Origin: JAVBNJ01 sp031551625
Lineage (GTDB): Bacteria > Bacteroidota > Bacteroidia > Bacteroidales > UBA932
DNA length: 10,702 nt
Reading direction: 5' to 3'
Assembly: GCA_031551625.1 (NCBI GenBank)
Contig: JAVBNJ010000076.1
Span: 1-10,702, forward strand
Part shown: one piece after another, positions 1 through 7,342 of the stretch
Numbering within the stretch: the first letter of the stretch is position 1
Layout: every line of letters starts with the position of its first letter
Notes under the pieces: generated by a model
Seen by the model: the letters and a program-made list of their open reading frames with translations, nothing else
What the model was told of the DNA's origin: nothing
The model's database searches: none
Program-made: the position numbers and the translations under genes

Positions 1-1
1 G

Positions 2-1150
2 AATGGAAGTGTTATTAGTGGCGCCACGGCTACAACTTATGTACCTACGCAAGCGGGCACCTATACGCGGCAAGCAAAAGACGGTACGTGTAATACGGCC
101 TGGGTTACATCCACCGGTTCGTGGGTAGTAACGGTGGTTAGTATTCCTGCGGTACCTACATTGAGCGCCACCACTACCTGCGAGGGAACTGCCGTAACGT
201 TTACTTCGAGTGCGGTGACAGGAGCGACAGGGTACCAGTGGAACGGCACAGGAGTAACCGCCAGTTCGGGAACAGCGCGCACAACGAGTTCAAAAGCCAC
301 AACCGCGGGAAACTACATAGCGCAGGTTCGTACCTATACCACAGCCAGTGGAATCACCTGTTACAGCGCGTATACTTCCAATGTAACAGGTGTGATTGTG
401 GCAACGCCTGCGGTGCCAACATTAACGGCGACCAATCCTTGTTATGGTACGGCTATTACGTTTACGTCTTCTTCTGTGAGCGGGGCCACAGGATATCAGT
501 GGAACGGCACAGGAGTGACCGCAAGTTCGGGAACGGCTCGGACAAAAGCATCTAAAGCTACCACTGCCGGAAGTTATATAGCACAGGTGCGTACGTACAA
601 AACGGCAAGTGGTATTACTTGCTACAGCGCCTATACATCGAATGTAACCGGCGTGATTAAAAATGGCACAACAACAAGGGATGCTGCACCTAATTCATGC
701 GGATGCGCAACAGGCCTTACGGCTGTTGGTGGTGGTACCTATGGAACAGGAAGTAATACGTATACTACTACAGCTTATTGCAGAAATTTATCTACTGACG
801 GAGCTTCTACTTGGACGGGTGCTGGTATAGAAATAAAAATAGCTGAATTGTATGGTTATCGGTATTGCGATTCTGGGGGAACTCCAATTACATGCCCTTC
901 TGGTTGGAATTTTCCAACGCGCAAGCAGTGGAGAATTATAGCACAAGAGTATATAAGCCTTGCGTTGAAAAACAGCTGGTATCACACCTCTGAGAGTGGA
1001 AGCATTGAAAATTGGGATGCTATCTACTGCTGCGATGGTAGCTATCGTCCGACAAGGGCAATAGGCACGTTTTACCTGTGGAACCCGTATAATCAGTCTG
1101 AAACAAGAGTGCAGGATTTCAGTTGCGCTTACGCCCGATGTGTAAGATAA
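2..1150 (+). CDS. Secreted/surface protein with tandem Ig-like repeats and C-terminal FISUMP-like domain (5' partial)
   Basis: The reading frame is open from base 2 with no start before it, so the N-terminus, including any signal peptide, is missing; 382 codons are visible. A GTG at 134 lies inside continuous homologous sequence and is not the start. Residues 1-50 look like the end of an Ig-like domain (GATATTYVPTQAGTYT). Then come two 87- and 82-residue repeats (about residues 51-219) rich in Thr, Ser and Gly, with the shared cores GYQWNGTGVTASSGTAR and TASGITCYSAYTSNVTG. Residues 220-382 form a Cys-rich end: CPSGWNFPTRKQW (298-310) and a final CVR (380-382) match the CPSGW-LP-EW and RCV-K/R hallmarks of the Fibrobacter succinogenes major paralogous (FISUMP) domain. 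Family knowledge suggests an extracellular protein of unknown ligand. No type IX C-terminal sorting signal is obvious. The C-terminal part is more AT-rich than the repeats. Domain assignment is fairly sure; function is not known. Confidence 0.8.
   Translation, partial: NGSVISGATATTYVPTQAGTYTRQAKDGTCNTAWVTSTGSWVVTVVSIPAVPTLSATTTCEGTAVTFTSSAVTGATGYQWNGTGVTASSGTARTTSSKATTAGNYIAQVRTYTTASGITCYSAYTSNVTGVIVATPAVPTLTATNPCYGTAITFTSSSVSGATGYQWNGTGVTASSGTARTKASKATTAGSYIAQVRTYKTASGITCYSAYTSNVTGVIKNGTTTRDAAPNSCGCATGLTAVGGGTYGTGSNTYTTTAYCRNLSTDGASTWTGAGIEIKIAELYGYRYCDSGGTPITCPSGWNFPTRKQWRIIAQEYISLALKNSWYHTSESGSIENWDAIYCCDGSYRPTRAIGTFYLWNPYNQSETRVQDFSCAYARCVR
152..658 (+). repeat. Two tandem coding repeats of 261 bp (87 residues)
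   Basis: Unit 1 runs 152-412 and unit 2 from 413 to about 658, each starting VPTL and ending NVTGVI. By hand alignment about 71 of 82 residues are identical, while roughly 40 of those identical residues use different codons. The DNA copies have therefore diverged much more than the protein. Each unit keeps two cysteines (early C, and the C in GITCYS), which may form a disulphide within the Ig-like fold; the disulphide is inference. Confidence 0.85.
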
Positions 1151-1192
1151 ACAGAAAAAGGAATAACACCTTAATAGTAGTTGAATTATTAG

Positions 1193-1450
1193 TGTCTGGT
1201 AGAACAAAAAGATTGGAAGCCTGTTATTGAAAACTATGAAAATGCATTAAAGGATGAAGATCATCAAGAATATACTTATTTCCAGTTGGTGCACGTATAT
1301 GAAATGAAAGGTAATAATGCTAAAGCTTGTGAATATTATAAGAAGATTGTGACTACAAACAAAAAATATCTAATCGGCTATATAAATTGCATAAACCGGA
1401 AATCTGCAAAGAATTTTGTATCTTTGCTAAAAATCAAAATTTTAGTATGA
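1193..1450 (+). pseudogene. Remnant of a TPR protein (no start codon)
   Basis: Between the surface protein and transketolase one frame is open from 1193, just after an in-frame TAG at 1190-1192, to a TGA at 1448-1450. It has no ATG near its beginning; the first in-frame ATG is around 1300. The translation contains DWKPVIENYENAL, then YFQLVHVYEMKGN, then AKACEYYKKIV, which has the spacing and residues of a tetratricopeptide repeat helix pair (a G after K, A-C-E-Y-Y, then basic residues). It looks like the 3' end of a TPR gene whose front was lost, perhaps where the upstream gene was inserted. Its stop overlaps the transketolase ATG as ATGA, which may be chance. Use of an unusual start such as TTG or GTG for a short protein cannot be excluded. 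Confidence 0.45.
1419..1426 (+). promoter_or_regulatory. Candidate Bacteroidota -7 box upstream of transketolase
   Basis: TATCTTTG matches the Bacteroidota -7 consensus TAnnTTTG at every fixed base. It would put transcription start near 1433 and leave a leader of about a dozen bases before the ATG at 1447. No TTTG or TTG -33 element stands at the usual distance of about 19 bases, so support rests on the -7 box alone. The sequence also lies inside the TPR remnant frame. Confidence 0.35.
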
Positions 1451-2295
1451 CTTCCGATATTTCTACTTTGCAGAAGACGGCTACACAAGTGCGCCGCGAC
1501 ATTATCCGAATGGTAACCAGTGCCGCATCCGGCCATCCGGGCGGTTCGCTGGGTAATGCCGATTTGATGACGGCGCTTTACTTTCACACGTTTCAACACA
1601 AGCCAGCCGAATGGCGCAAGGACGGCAAGGATCAGGAAATGTTTTTCTTGTCCATTGGTCACATAACGCCTGTTTACTATAGCGTATTGGCGCGTGCCGG
1701 CTATTTCGATATAAAAGAGTTGGCCTCATTTCGTCAATTGGGCTCGCCGCTGCAGGGGCACCCGTCGCCCGAGTGGAATGTGAAAGGCGTGCACATTGCT
1801 TCCGGTTCGTTGGGGCAAGGTCTCTCGGTGGCTTGCGGTGCAGCGCTTGGTAAGAAAATGGATGGAGACAATCACTTAGTATATGCACTGATTGGTGACG
1901 GTGAATCGGATGAAGGACAAATCTGGGAAGCCGCGATATTCGCTGCTGCCCGCAAGATTGATAACCTTATTGCTATTACCGACTGGAATGGCCAGCAAAT
2001 TGACGGGCCTACCGCCAAAGTGCTTGATACCGGCGACCTGAACGAGAAATGGCGTGCCTTCGGTTGGGAAACGTTGCCGATGAAAGGAAACGACATGGCC
2101 GATGTGTTGCGCGTACTCGATCAGGCAAAAGCCGCTACCGGAAAGGGAAAACCGGTGATGATACTGATGAAAACAGAAATGGGCTACGGTGTCGACTTCA
2201 TGCAAGGCACACACGAATGGCACGGCAAAGCACCTAATGCCGAATTAGCACAAAAAGCATTGGCACAACTGCCCGAAACACTGGGTGATTTTTAA
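1447..2295 (+). CDS. Transketolase, N-terminal (thiamine diphosphate-binding) subunit
   Basis: This 282-residue protein is the N-terminal half of a split transketolase, which moves two-carbon ketol units in the non-oxidative pentose phosphate pathway and yields erythrose 4-phosphate for aromatic synthesis. Visible motifs are SGHPGGS (28-34, His30), GH (71-72), QGHPSPEW (103-110), ASGSLGQGLS (118-127), and the ThDP/metal motif GDGESDEG (150-157) with NGQQ (Asn181) downstream. The end, ALAQLPETLGDF, is the normal end of this subunit, so the gene is complete at 3'. ATG 1447 is chosen because MTSDISTLQKTATQVRRDI matches family N-termini; a TTG at 1387 would add 20 residues read from the TPR remnant. 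No Shine-Dalgarno is seen. The pyrimidine-binding C-terminal subunit, usually encoded directly downstream, is absent; a different gene begins 82 bases later. Activity needs that partner from elsewhere. Confidence 0.93.
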   Translation: MTSDISTLQKTATQVRRDIIRMVTSAASGHPGGSLGNADLMTALYFHTFQHKPAEWRKDGKDQEMFFLSIGHITPVYYSVLARAGYFDIKELASFRQLGSPLQGHPSPEWNVKGVHIASGSLGQGLSVACGAALGKKMDGDNHLVYALIGDGESDEGQIWEAAIFAAARKIDNLIAITDWNGQQIDGPTAKVLDTGDLNEKWRAFGWETLPMKGNDMADVLRVLDQAKAATGKGKPVMILMKTEMGYGVDFMQGTHEWHGKAPNAELAQKALAQLPETLGDF

Positions 2296-2318
2296 TAGCC
2301 ATACAAAGACACAAAACA

Positions 2319-2342
2319 CGTCATTTCGAGAGATGAAGTAAC
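2319..2342 (+). repeat. Dispersed intergenic repeat, copy A (degenerate)
   Basis: CGTCATTTCGAG followed by AGATGAAGTAAC resembles the better copies at 5053-5078 and 10665-10693: the shared frame is CGTCATT-CGAG, a short variable middle, then GAAG(C/T)AA. It lies in the 81-base spacer between transketolase and the AsmA gene. This is the most degenerate copy. Confidence 0.4.
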
Positions 2343-2357
2343 ACTTTAAGTGTTTTT
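2340..2357 (+). terminator. Weak possible Rho-independent terminator after transketolase
   Basis: AACACT at 2340-2345 and AGTGTT at 2349-2354 are perfect inverted repeats with a three-base loop, and the T tract ends at 2357. The stem is only six pairs and AT-rich, so it is weak for a terminator. It ends about 20 bases before the AsmA start and could instead affect that leader. Confidence 0.22.
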
Positions 2358-2376
2358 GTGAATAAAATTTATTACT

Positions 2377-5049
2377 ATGAAAAAAACATTAAAAATAACC
2401 GGAATAGTAATAGTAGTCCTGTTCGCAGCACTGCTCATTTTACCGTTTGCATTTCAAGGTAAATTGGTAGAAATTGTAAAAAAAGAAGCCAATGGTATGC
2501 TGAATGCCAAGTTGGACTTCGAGAAGCTGAGTTTAAGTTTTATCCGCAATTTTCCGAAAGCCACGGTAAGTTTGCAAAATTTGTCGTTGGTAGGTGTTGA
2601 CCGGTTTGAAGGCGATACATTGGTGGCTGCCGACAAAATTTTGGTAACCGTTGATATCAAAAGCATTTTTAGCGATTCGGGCTACGAAGTATCAAAAGTG
2701 TTATTGGCGCGTCCACGTGTAAACGCAATTGTACTCGAAGATGGCAAGGCCAATTGGGATATTATGAAACCAAGCGCCGACACTACCACAGTAGTAGCAG
2801 AAGATACGACGGCAAGTGCGCTTAAAATTATCCTGCAAAAACTTACTATAGAAAATGCCGATATAACATACCGCGACGACCAAGGGAAGATAAAAGCCGC
2901 ATTGCGCAACTTGAACTTGTCGTTAACAGGCGACTTGGGCGCCGACTACACCATGTTGAATGCCGCAGCAGGCATTGATACAATCAACTTTTCGATGGAT
3001 AATATCCCATACCTCTCGAAAGCCTCGTTAGCGCTGGATATGAAGATTGATGCGGACTTGAAAAACAATAAATTTACGCTTGACCAGAATACCTTGCGGC
3101 TAAATGCTATTGAGGCGGGCATTGACGGTTGGGTAGCCTTGCTTGACAACGGCTACGACATGGACATTAAACTAAACACATCGAAAATTGATTTCAAGCA
3201 AATCTTATCATTGATTCCGGCTATTTATACCAAAGACTTTGCGGGTTTGCAGGCAACCGGCGATGTGCAGTTAGCTGCAACTGCCAAAGGTAAAATGGTG
3301 GGCGATGATTTGCCCGCATTCGATGTGAAATTGCTGGTGAATAATGGCCGCTTCCAATACCCGAGCCTGCCGAAATCGGTTGACAACATTGCTATAGATG
3401 CGCAGGTAACAAACCCCGGAGGTATCGCCGATTTAACAGAAGTAGATGTGCGGAAATTTCATTTTGCCATGGCCGGTAATCCGTTCGATATTACGTTGAA
3501 AGTGGCTACACCTGTGAGCGACGCAGCGGTGAGCGGTACGGCTAAAGGGAAAATAGACTTAGGTGCAATGAAAGAAGTATATCCGTTGGACGAAGGCGTT
3601 ACATTGAACGGGCAATTGACAGCCGACTTACAATTTGCAGCCCGCCTTTCGCAAATTGAGAAAGAGCAATACGAAAACATTGCTGCCGAAGGCGATTTGT
3701 TACTCAAGAATATGGTTTACCATTCAAAAGAAATGCCCGATGTGGAAATCAAGGATGCTGCGTTGAACTTCACGCCGCGTTATGTAGCGCTTAATACCCT
3801 GGCTGTACAAATAGGCAAGAACGATATAGCGGCTACCGGACGGTTGGAAAATTTTATTCCCTACGTGTTGAAAGACGCTACCCTCAAGGGTTCGCTCAAT
3901 GTGCAATCAAATTATTTGAATGCAAACGATTTTATGTCGGGCGATGAAACCGGCGAAACAGCCGGTGATACCACTGCAATGACGGCCTTTGAAGTCCCGA
4001 AAAATATGGACTTTACACTCAATGCAAAATTCAAGGAAATTATTTACGACAAAATTGTATTGAAAAACACGGCGGGTAATGTGATTGTGAAAGATGGCAA
4101 AGTAGATTTAAATAATCTTTCGACCAATGCATTTGCAGGAACTATCGTACTGAACGGTTATTATAGTACAGCTGCCAATCCTAAAAAACCGGATGTAAAA
4201 ATGGGCATTGACATTCAAAACGCATCGTTTTCCGAAACCTTCAAATCGCTTGACATGGTTCAAAAAATGGCGCCTATCTTCGAGGCTATGACGGGCAACT
4301 ATTCCATTAAAATGGATTTGAAATCGTCGCTCGACGAACACATGTCGCCCAATTTGCAAACATTATTGGCCGATGGTTTACTGCAATCGAAAGAAGTGGT
4401 AGTTCAAGACGTGCCTGCGTTGAATGCGTTAGCTAAAGCGGCTAACAACACCAGTCTTTCCAAACTTTCGTTGAAAGATTTGAAATTACCGTTTGAAGTA
4501 AAAGACGGCCGCGTGCATACTAGTCCATTTGATATTAATACCGGCGCAGGAAAGATAAACCTCTCCGGCTCTACAGGGCTTGACCAGACAATTAACTACA
4601 CCGGTAAAATGGATTTGCCCGAAACAAAAGTGGCCGGTAAAACCATGAAATTGACGGCTGCATTGACCATTGGCGGTACATTTAAAGACCCCAAAGTATC
4701 GTTGAATGCGAAAGAAATGGCTACTGAAGTGGCGAATCAAGCTATAGAAGTGGCGAAAGACGAAGCCAACCAAAAACTCAATGAAGAAGCCATTAAGCAA
4801 GCCGCAAAACTAAAAGAAGAAGCGAAAAAAGCTGGAGAAAACCTGATTGCCGAAGCCGATAAACAAGGCAAAAATTTGATTAGCGAAGCCAATAAAACGT
4901 CAAACCCGATTGCAAAAATAGCCGCTGTGAAAGCAGCCGAGGCGGCCGCTAAAAAAATGAATGAAGAAGCGGCGAAGAAAGCGCAGCAACTCAATGAAGA
5001 AGCCGAAAAGCAAGCACAAAATTTGATTGACAAGGCAAAAATTAACTAG
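2377..5049 (+). CDS. AsmA-family protein, inner-membrane anchored
   Basis: The 890-residue product starts with a short basic end and one hydrophobic segment (about residues 5-26, ITGIVIVVLFAALLILPFAF), placing the rest in the periplasm. It then has the AsmA N-terminal pattern (LNAKLDFEKLSLSFIRNFPKA), a long repetitive beta-rich middle, and an AsmA-like C-terminal region near residues 660-770 (LLADGLLQSKEVVVQDVPAL, then LPFEVKDGRVHTSPFDINTG). AsmA/TamB-type proteins are beta-groove proteins linked to phospholipid transport between membranes and to outer-membrane assembly; the exact cargo here is unknown. The last 110 or so residues are a charged Ala/Lys/Glu-rich helical tail with repeated NEEA, KEEAKKA and AQNLI segments, probably coiled coil; similar tails occur in other Bacteroidota AsmA proteins. 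It stands alone: 81 bases of spacer before it and 54 after, both carrying a dispersed repeat. No Shine-Dalgarno and no convincing TAnnTTTG box precede it. Confidence 0.9.
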   Translation: MKKTLKITGIVIVVLFAALLILPFAFQGKLVEIVKKEANGMLNAKLDFEKLSLSFIRNFPKATVSLQNLSLVGVDRFEGDTLVAADKILVTVDIKSIFSDSGYEVSKVLLARPRVNAIVLEDGKANWDIMKPSADTTTVVAEDTTASALKIILQKLTIENADITYRDDQGKIKAALRNLNLSLTGDLGADYTMLNAAAGIDTINFSMDNIPYLSKASLALDMKIDADLKNNKFTLDQNTLRLNAIEAGIDGWVALLDNGYDMDIKLNTSKIDFKQILSLIPAIYTKDFAGLQATGDVQLAATAKGKMVGDDLPAFDVKLLVNNGRFQYPSLPKSVDNIAIDAQVTNPGGIADLTEVDVRKFHFAMAGNPFDITLKVATPVSDAAVSGTAKGKIDLGAMKEVYPLDEGVTLNGQLTADLQFAARLSQIEKEQYENIAAEGDLLLKNMVYHSKEMPDVEIKDAALNFTPRYVALNTLAVQIGKNDIAATGRLENFIPYVLKDATLKGSLNVQSNYLNANDFMSGDETGETAGDTTAMTAFEVPKNMDFTLNAKFKEIIYDKIVLKNTAGNVIVKDGKVDLNNLSTNAFAGTIVLNGYYSTAANPKKPDVKMGIDIQNASFSETFKSLDMVQKMAPIFEAMTGNYSIKMDLKSSLDEHMSPNLQTLLADGLLQSKEVVVQDVPALNALAKAANNTSLSKLSLKDLKLPFEVKDGRVHTSPFDINTGAGKINLSGSTGLDQTINYTGKMDLPETKVAGKTMKLTAALTIGGTFKDPKVSLNAKEMATEVANQAIEVAKDEANQKLNEEAIKQAAKLKEEAKKAGENLIAEADKQGKNLISEANKTSNPIAKIAAVKAAEAAAKKMNEEAAKKAQQLNEEAEKQAQNLIDKAKIN

Positions 5050-5052
5050 TCG

Positions 5053-5078
5053 CGTCATTGCGAGGCACGAAGCAATCT
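5053..5078 (+). repeat. Dispersed intergenic repeat, copy B
   Basis: This 26-base element reads CGTCATTGCGAGG, then CACGAAGCAATCT. It contains the inverted pair ATTGC (5057-5061) and GCAAT (5072-5076), giving a small hairpin. I recognise this motif class as a common dispersed intergenic element in many draft genomes, but cannot name its family. It sits just after the AsmA stop and is the best-formed copy in the window. Confidence 0.6.
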
Positions 5079-5103
5079 TAAGTTACTCAATTATTCTGTT
5101 ATT

Positions 5104-5322
5104 ATGACTAAAAAATATACCAACGGCGAAGTAACTATTGTTTGGAAACCCGACCTGTGTTGCCACTCGGGAATTTGTGTAAGCGAGTTACCCGAAGTTT
5201 TTCAACGCGACAATATTCCATGGATTGACCCGATGGGGGCCACTACCGGGCGGATCATCGAACAGGTTGAGCGTTGCCCGACAGAAGCATTGTCGTATTT
5301 CAGGAACGACAGCAAAATATAA
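5104..5322 (+). CDS. Small divergent [4Fe-4S] ferredoxin-like protein (Fer4_19 / YjdI type)
   Basis: A 72-residue soluble protein. WKPDLCCHSGIC (14-25), LPEVF (29-33), IPWIDP (38-43) and VERCPTEALSYF (55-66) follow the pattern of the divergent mono-cluster ferredoxin family represented by E. coli YjdI. Candidate cluster ligands are Cys19, Cys25 and Cys58, with an extra Cys20. Such proteins are presumed electron carriers; the partner is usually unknown. The next gene begins 12 bases downstream, so co-transcription is likely. A role as electron donor to the radical SAM enzyme two genes downstream is possible but only inferred from proximity. Confidence 0.82.
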   Translation: MTKKYTNGEVTIVWKPDLCCHSGICVSELPEVFQRDNIPWIDPMGATTGRIIEQVERCPTEALSYFRNDSKI

Positions 5323-5334
5323 TTTCGCAATAAA

Positions 5335-6321
5335 ATGAAAAGAAAAACAACTTATGCCGGTTTTAAATTATTTTCCTTCTTATCGGACATCACAAAAGGA
5401 AATACATTTTTTGTAAAACACAAAATGTATTTCGGGGCGCTTCTGGTAGGCGTATTGCCTATTTATTCTTGTGGGCAACGAGCTCCATCGAAAATTGGTA
5501 ATGACGTTAAATTAGCCGATCAAGATGAAGATGATTATTGTGAACTTTATGATTATTACAATGGAAAAGTTTCAGATACTGCAGTGTATCGAATAGCAAA
5601 TAAAATGCCGGAATTTGATAATTTATTTGGGTATTTTGGAAACGCTATCAATACGGCTAATTTTAATGGCTATGGTTGTTCTATTAACATATCCTTTATA
5701 GTAGAGAAAGATGGAAGTCTTTCAAATATACGGATTCTTGGATCTTCTAATCCAACATTTGATAAAGAAGCTATTCGCATATTGAAAACGATGCCTAAAT
5801 GGAAGCCTGGAACTTGTAAAAAAAAGCCGGTGCGAGTTTATTATGAACATGAGTACTCTTTTAGTTTAGGTATACATAGAGAACACTCCTGGGCAAGCGG
5901 AGGAGACTATGCTCCCGAATCTAGAAAAAGGATGGAGGAGATATCTTGTTACCTTGTGGCTGCAGATCCTTATGAAGTCGAATTAGCTCAGTTAGGTCCT
6001 ATTTATGACGGTGTTGAAGAAATGCCGTCATTTCCGGGAGGAGAAGAAAAAATGCAAGCATATATCAAACAGAATCTCCCGAAAGTAAAAAAAGAGAAGG
6101 CTGAAGAACCGGTGCTTATGAGTTGTATTGTAGAAAAAGATGGGACAATATCAAATATTAGGCCTGCTGATTATTTATGGGGAATTTTCAGGGGATCTGT
6201 CAAAGAAGTAGAAGAGGCTCGGGTAATACGTCTAATAGAATCTATGCCTAAATGGAAACCTGGCCAGCACGATGGAGAGCCGGTTCGCGTGCGAATAATG
6301 ATACCTGTTGAATTTGATTAA
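5335..6321 (+). CDS. Probable lipoprotein with two TonB C-terminal-like domains
   Basis: The 328-residue product has a basic N-terminus, a hydrophobic stretch (31-44, MYFGALLVGVLPIY) and a lipobox-like IYSC with Cys46, suggesting a lipoprotein; an alternative start at Met31 (5425) would give a signal peptide of normal length. Two TonB_C-like modules follow. Module 1 (about 90-175) has MPEF, FIVEKDGSLSNIRIL, DKEAIRIL and MPKWKPG (153-159). Module 2 (about 223-328) has VEEMPSFPGGEEKM, CIVEKDGTISNIR and MPKWKPG (304-310), ending in PVEF. TonB_C domains normally contact outer-membrane TonB-dependent transporters, but in TonB the domain is carried on an inner-membrane protein with a proline-rich linker. 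No such linker is seen here, so an energising role is doubtful. The gene is more AT-rich than its neighbours. It ends 4 bases before the radical SAM ATG, so the two are probably co-translated. Confidence 0.78.
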   Translation: MKRKTTYAGFKLFSFLSDITKGNTFFVKHKMYFGALLVGVLPIYSCGQRAPSKIGNDVKLADQDEDDYCELYDYYNGKVSDTAVYRIANKMPEFDNLFGYFGNAINTANFNGYGCSINISFIVEKDGSLSNIRILGSSNPTFDKEAIRILKTMPKWKPGTCKKKPVRVYYEHEYSFSLGIHREHSWASGGDYAPESRKRMEEISCYLVAADPYEVELAQLGPIYDGVEEMPSFPGGEEKMQAYIKQNLPKVKKEKAEEPVLMSCIVEKDGTISNIRPADYLWGIFRGSVKEVEEARVIRLIESMPKWKPGQHDGEPVRVRIMIPVEFD

Positions 6322-6325
6322 AGCA

Positions 6326-7342
6326 ATGAGTAAACTCTCGTTACGGCATATCGCTTTTGAGTTAACCTCTGCATGTAATCTTACCTGTAAATATTGCTAT
6401 AACATTTGGAAAATGCCGGATGCACAGTTGTCGTCGTTCAATTCGTATAAACAAGCGCTTGCCGCATTATCCGAAATTTTTGAACAGGCAGATATAGAGA
6501 ATATCGCATTTACCGGAGGAGAGCCTTTTTTAGCCGAACGGATGTTGGAACTGGCTCTTTTTTGTCGGATGAAAGGCAAATCGATAACGATGATATCTAA
6601 TGGGCAAAAAGGAAGCACAGCCGATTATAAATCATTGTTGAAAATAGGTGTAACCCTTTTTGAATTTCCTTTACATGCAGCCGATGCCCGCATACACGAT
6701 GAGATGACCGGAATAGCGGGAAGTTGGAAAAAATCCATGCAATCTATCCGCACGGTACAAAAGCTGGGCGGCTTTGTGGTTCCTGTGACTGTGGTAACTG
6801 CTTATAATGTCGGACAACTTGGCGAAACATTAGATTTGATGGCAAGCATGGGATTGCGCCGGATTATGCTGAACCGCTACAATATCGGTGGCTGTGGACT
6901 GGCAAAGCCGGAAAATATTTCGGCAACGCACGAACAATTACGCAATGCATTTCATATAGCCGAAAGAAAAGCGCAGGAATTGCATTTGACAATTACGTCC
7001 AACGTGTGTACCCCCACTTGCTTATTGAATCCTGCCGATTATCCGTCCATTGGTTTTGGTAATTGTTCAGACGACGTGCTACGCAAGCCGATAACATTAG
7101 ATATCAATGGTAATATTCGTTTGTGCAATCATTCACCGGTAATAGCAGGGAATATATTTGAAAAAAATATCCGGGCAATTTTGTACTCGCCATATGCCGA
7201 ATCGTGGAATAAAATTATTCCCGGTGATTGTGTTGATTGCAAGTGGTGGGGGCGATGCAGGGGAGGCTGCCGGGCTGCATCGGAACAATGTGGCTTAGGC
7301 TTGGAAGCTATAGATCCCGTAATGAAACTTAAATTTGCATGA
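6326..7342 (+). CDS. Radical SAM/SPASM domain protein
   Basis: A 338-residue protein of the class that cleaves S-adenosylmethionine with a [4Fe-4S] cluster. The cluster motif is CNLTCKYC (Cys17, Cys21, Cys24), and GGEP at 64-67 is the SAM-binding motif. The C-terminal SPASM region is complete: Cys247, 14 residues, Gly262, 4 residues, Cys267, then Cys302-X2-Cys305-X5-Cys311-X3-Cys315, then Cys322. This seven-cysteine pattern binds two auxiliary clusters in peptide maturases and anaerobic sulfatase maturases. The substrate is unknown; no precursor-like small gene is visible next to it. ATG 6326 is chosen; the TTG at 6308 overlaps the upstream stop and adds residues unlike the family start. It begins 4 bases after the lipoprotein gene, and its stop overlaps the DAHP synthase ATG as ATGA. 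It is not the TIGR04133 type as I remember that family, because its cluster motif context differs. Confidence 0.9.
   Translation: MSKLSLRHIAFELTSACNLTCKYCYNIWKMPDAQLSSFNSYKQALAALSEIFEQADIENIAFTGGEPFLAERMLELALFCRMKGKSITMISNGQKGSTADYKSLLKIGVTLFEFPLHAADARIHDEMTGIAGSWKKSMQSIRTVQKLGGFVVPVTVVTAYNVGQLGETLDLMASMGLRRIMLNRYNIGGCGLAKPENISATHEQLRNAFHIAERKAQELHLTITSNVCTPTCLLNPADYPSIGFGNCSDDVLRKPITLDINGNIRLCNHSPVIAGNIFEKNIRAILYSPYAESWNKIIPGDCVDCKWWGRCRGGCRAASEQCGLGLEAIDPVMKLKFA

Noticed and set aside
152..658. CRISPR array or other non-coding direct repeats
   Set aside because: The repeat period is 261 bp, both units are read in one continuous frame and they differ mainly at third codon positions, so they are protein repeats.
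788..1207. Minus-strand open frame of 139 codons opposite the FISUMP-like region
   Set aside because: It lies opposite a well-supported coding frame and its translation is Ser/Arg-rich without recognisable motifs; it is a shadow frame.
1387..1446. Longer transketolase starting at TTG 1387
   Set aside because: The extra 20 residues do not resemble family N-termini, while the sequence from ATG 1447 does; the extra bases also overlap the TPR remnant frame and the -7 box.
2353..2376. Bacteroidota promoter for the AsmA gene
   Set aside because: TAAAATTT in the leader misses fixed bases of TAnnTTTG and no -33 element is correctly spaced.
6308..6325. TTG start for the radical SAM gene
   Set aside because: It would overlap the upstream gene and add six residues outside the family pattern; ATG 6326 sits 4 bases after the upstream stop and is the more natural start.
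5323..7342. Small precursor peptide gene for the radical SAM/SPASM enzyme
   Set aside because: The gaps on both sides are 12 bases, 4 bases and a 4-base overlap, leaving no room for one; any precursor would have to be outside or be one of the visible proteins.
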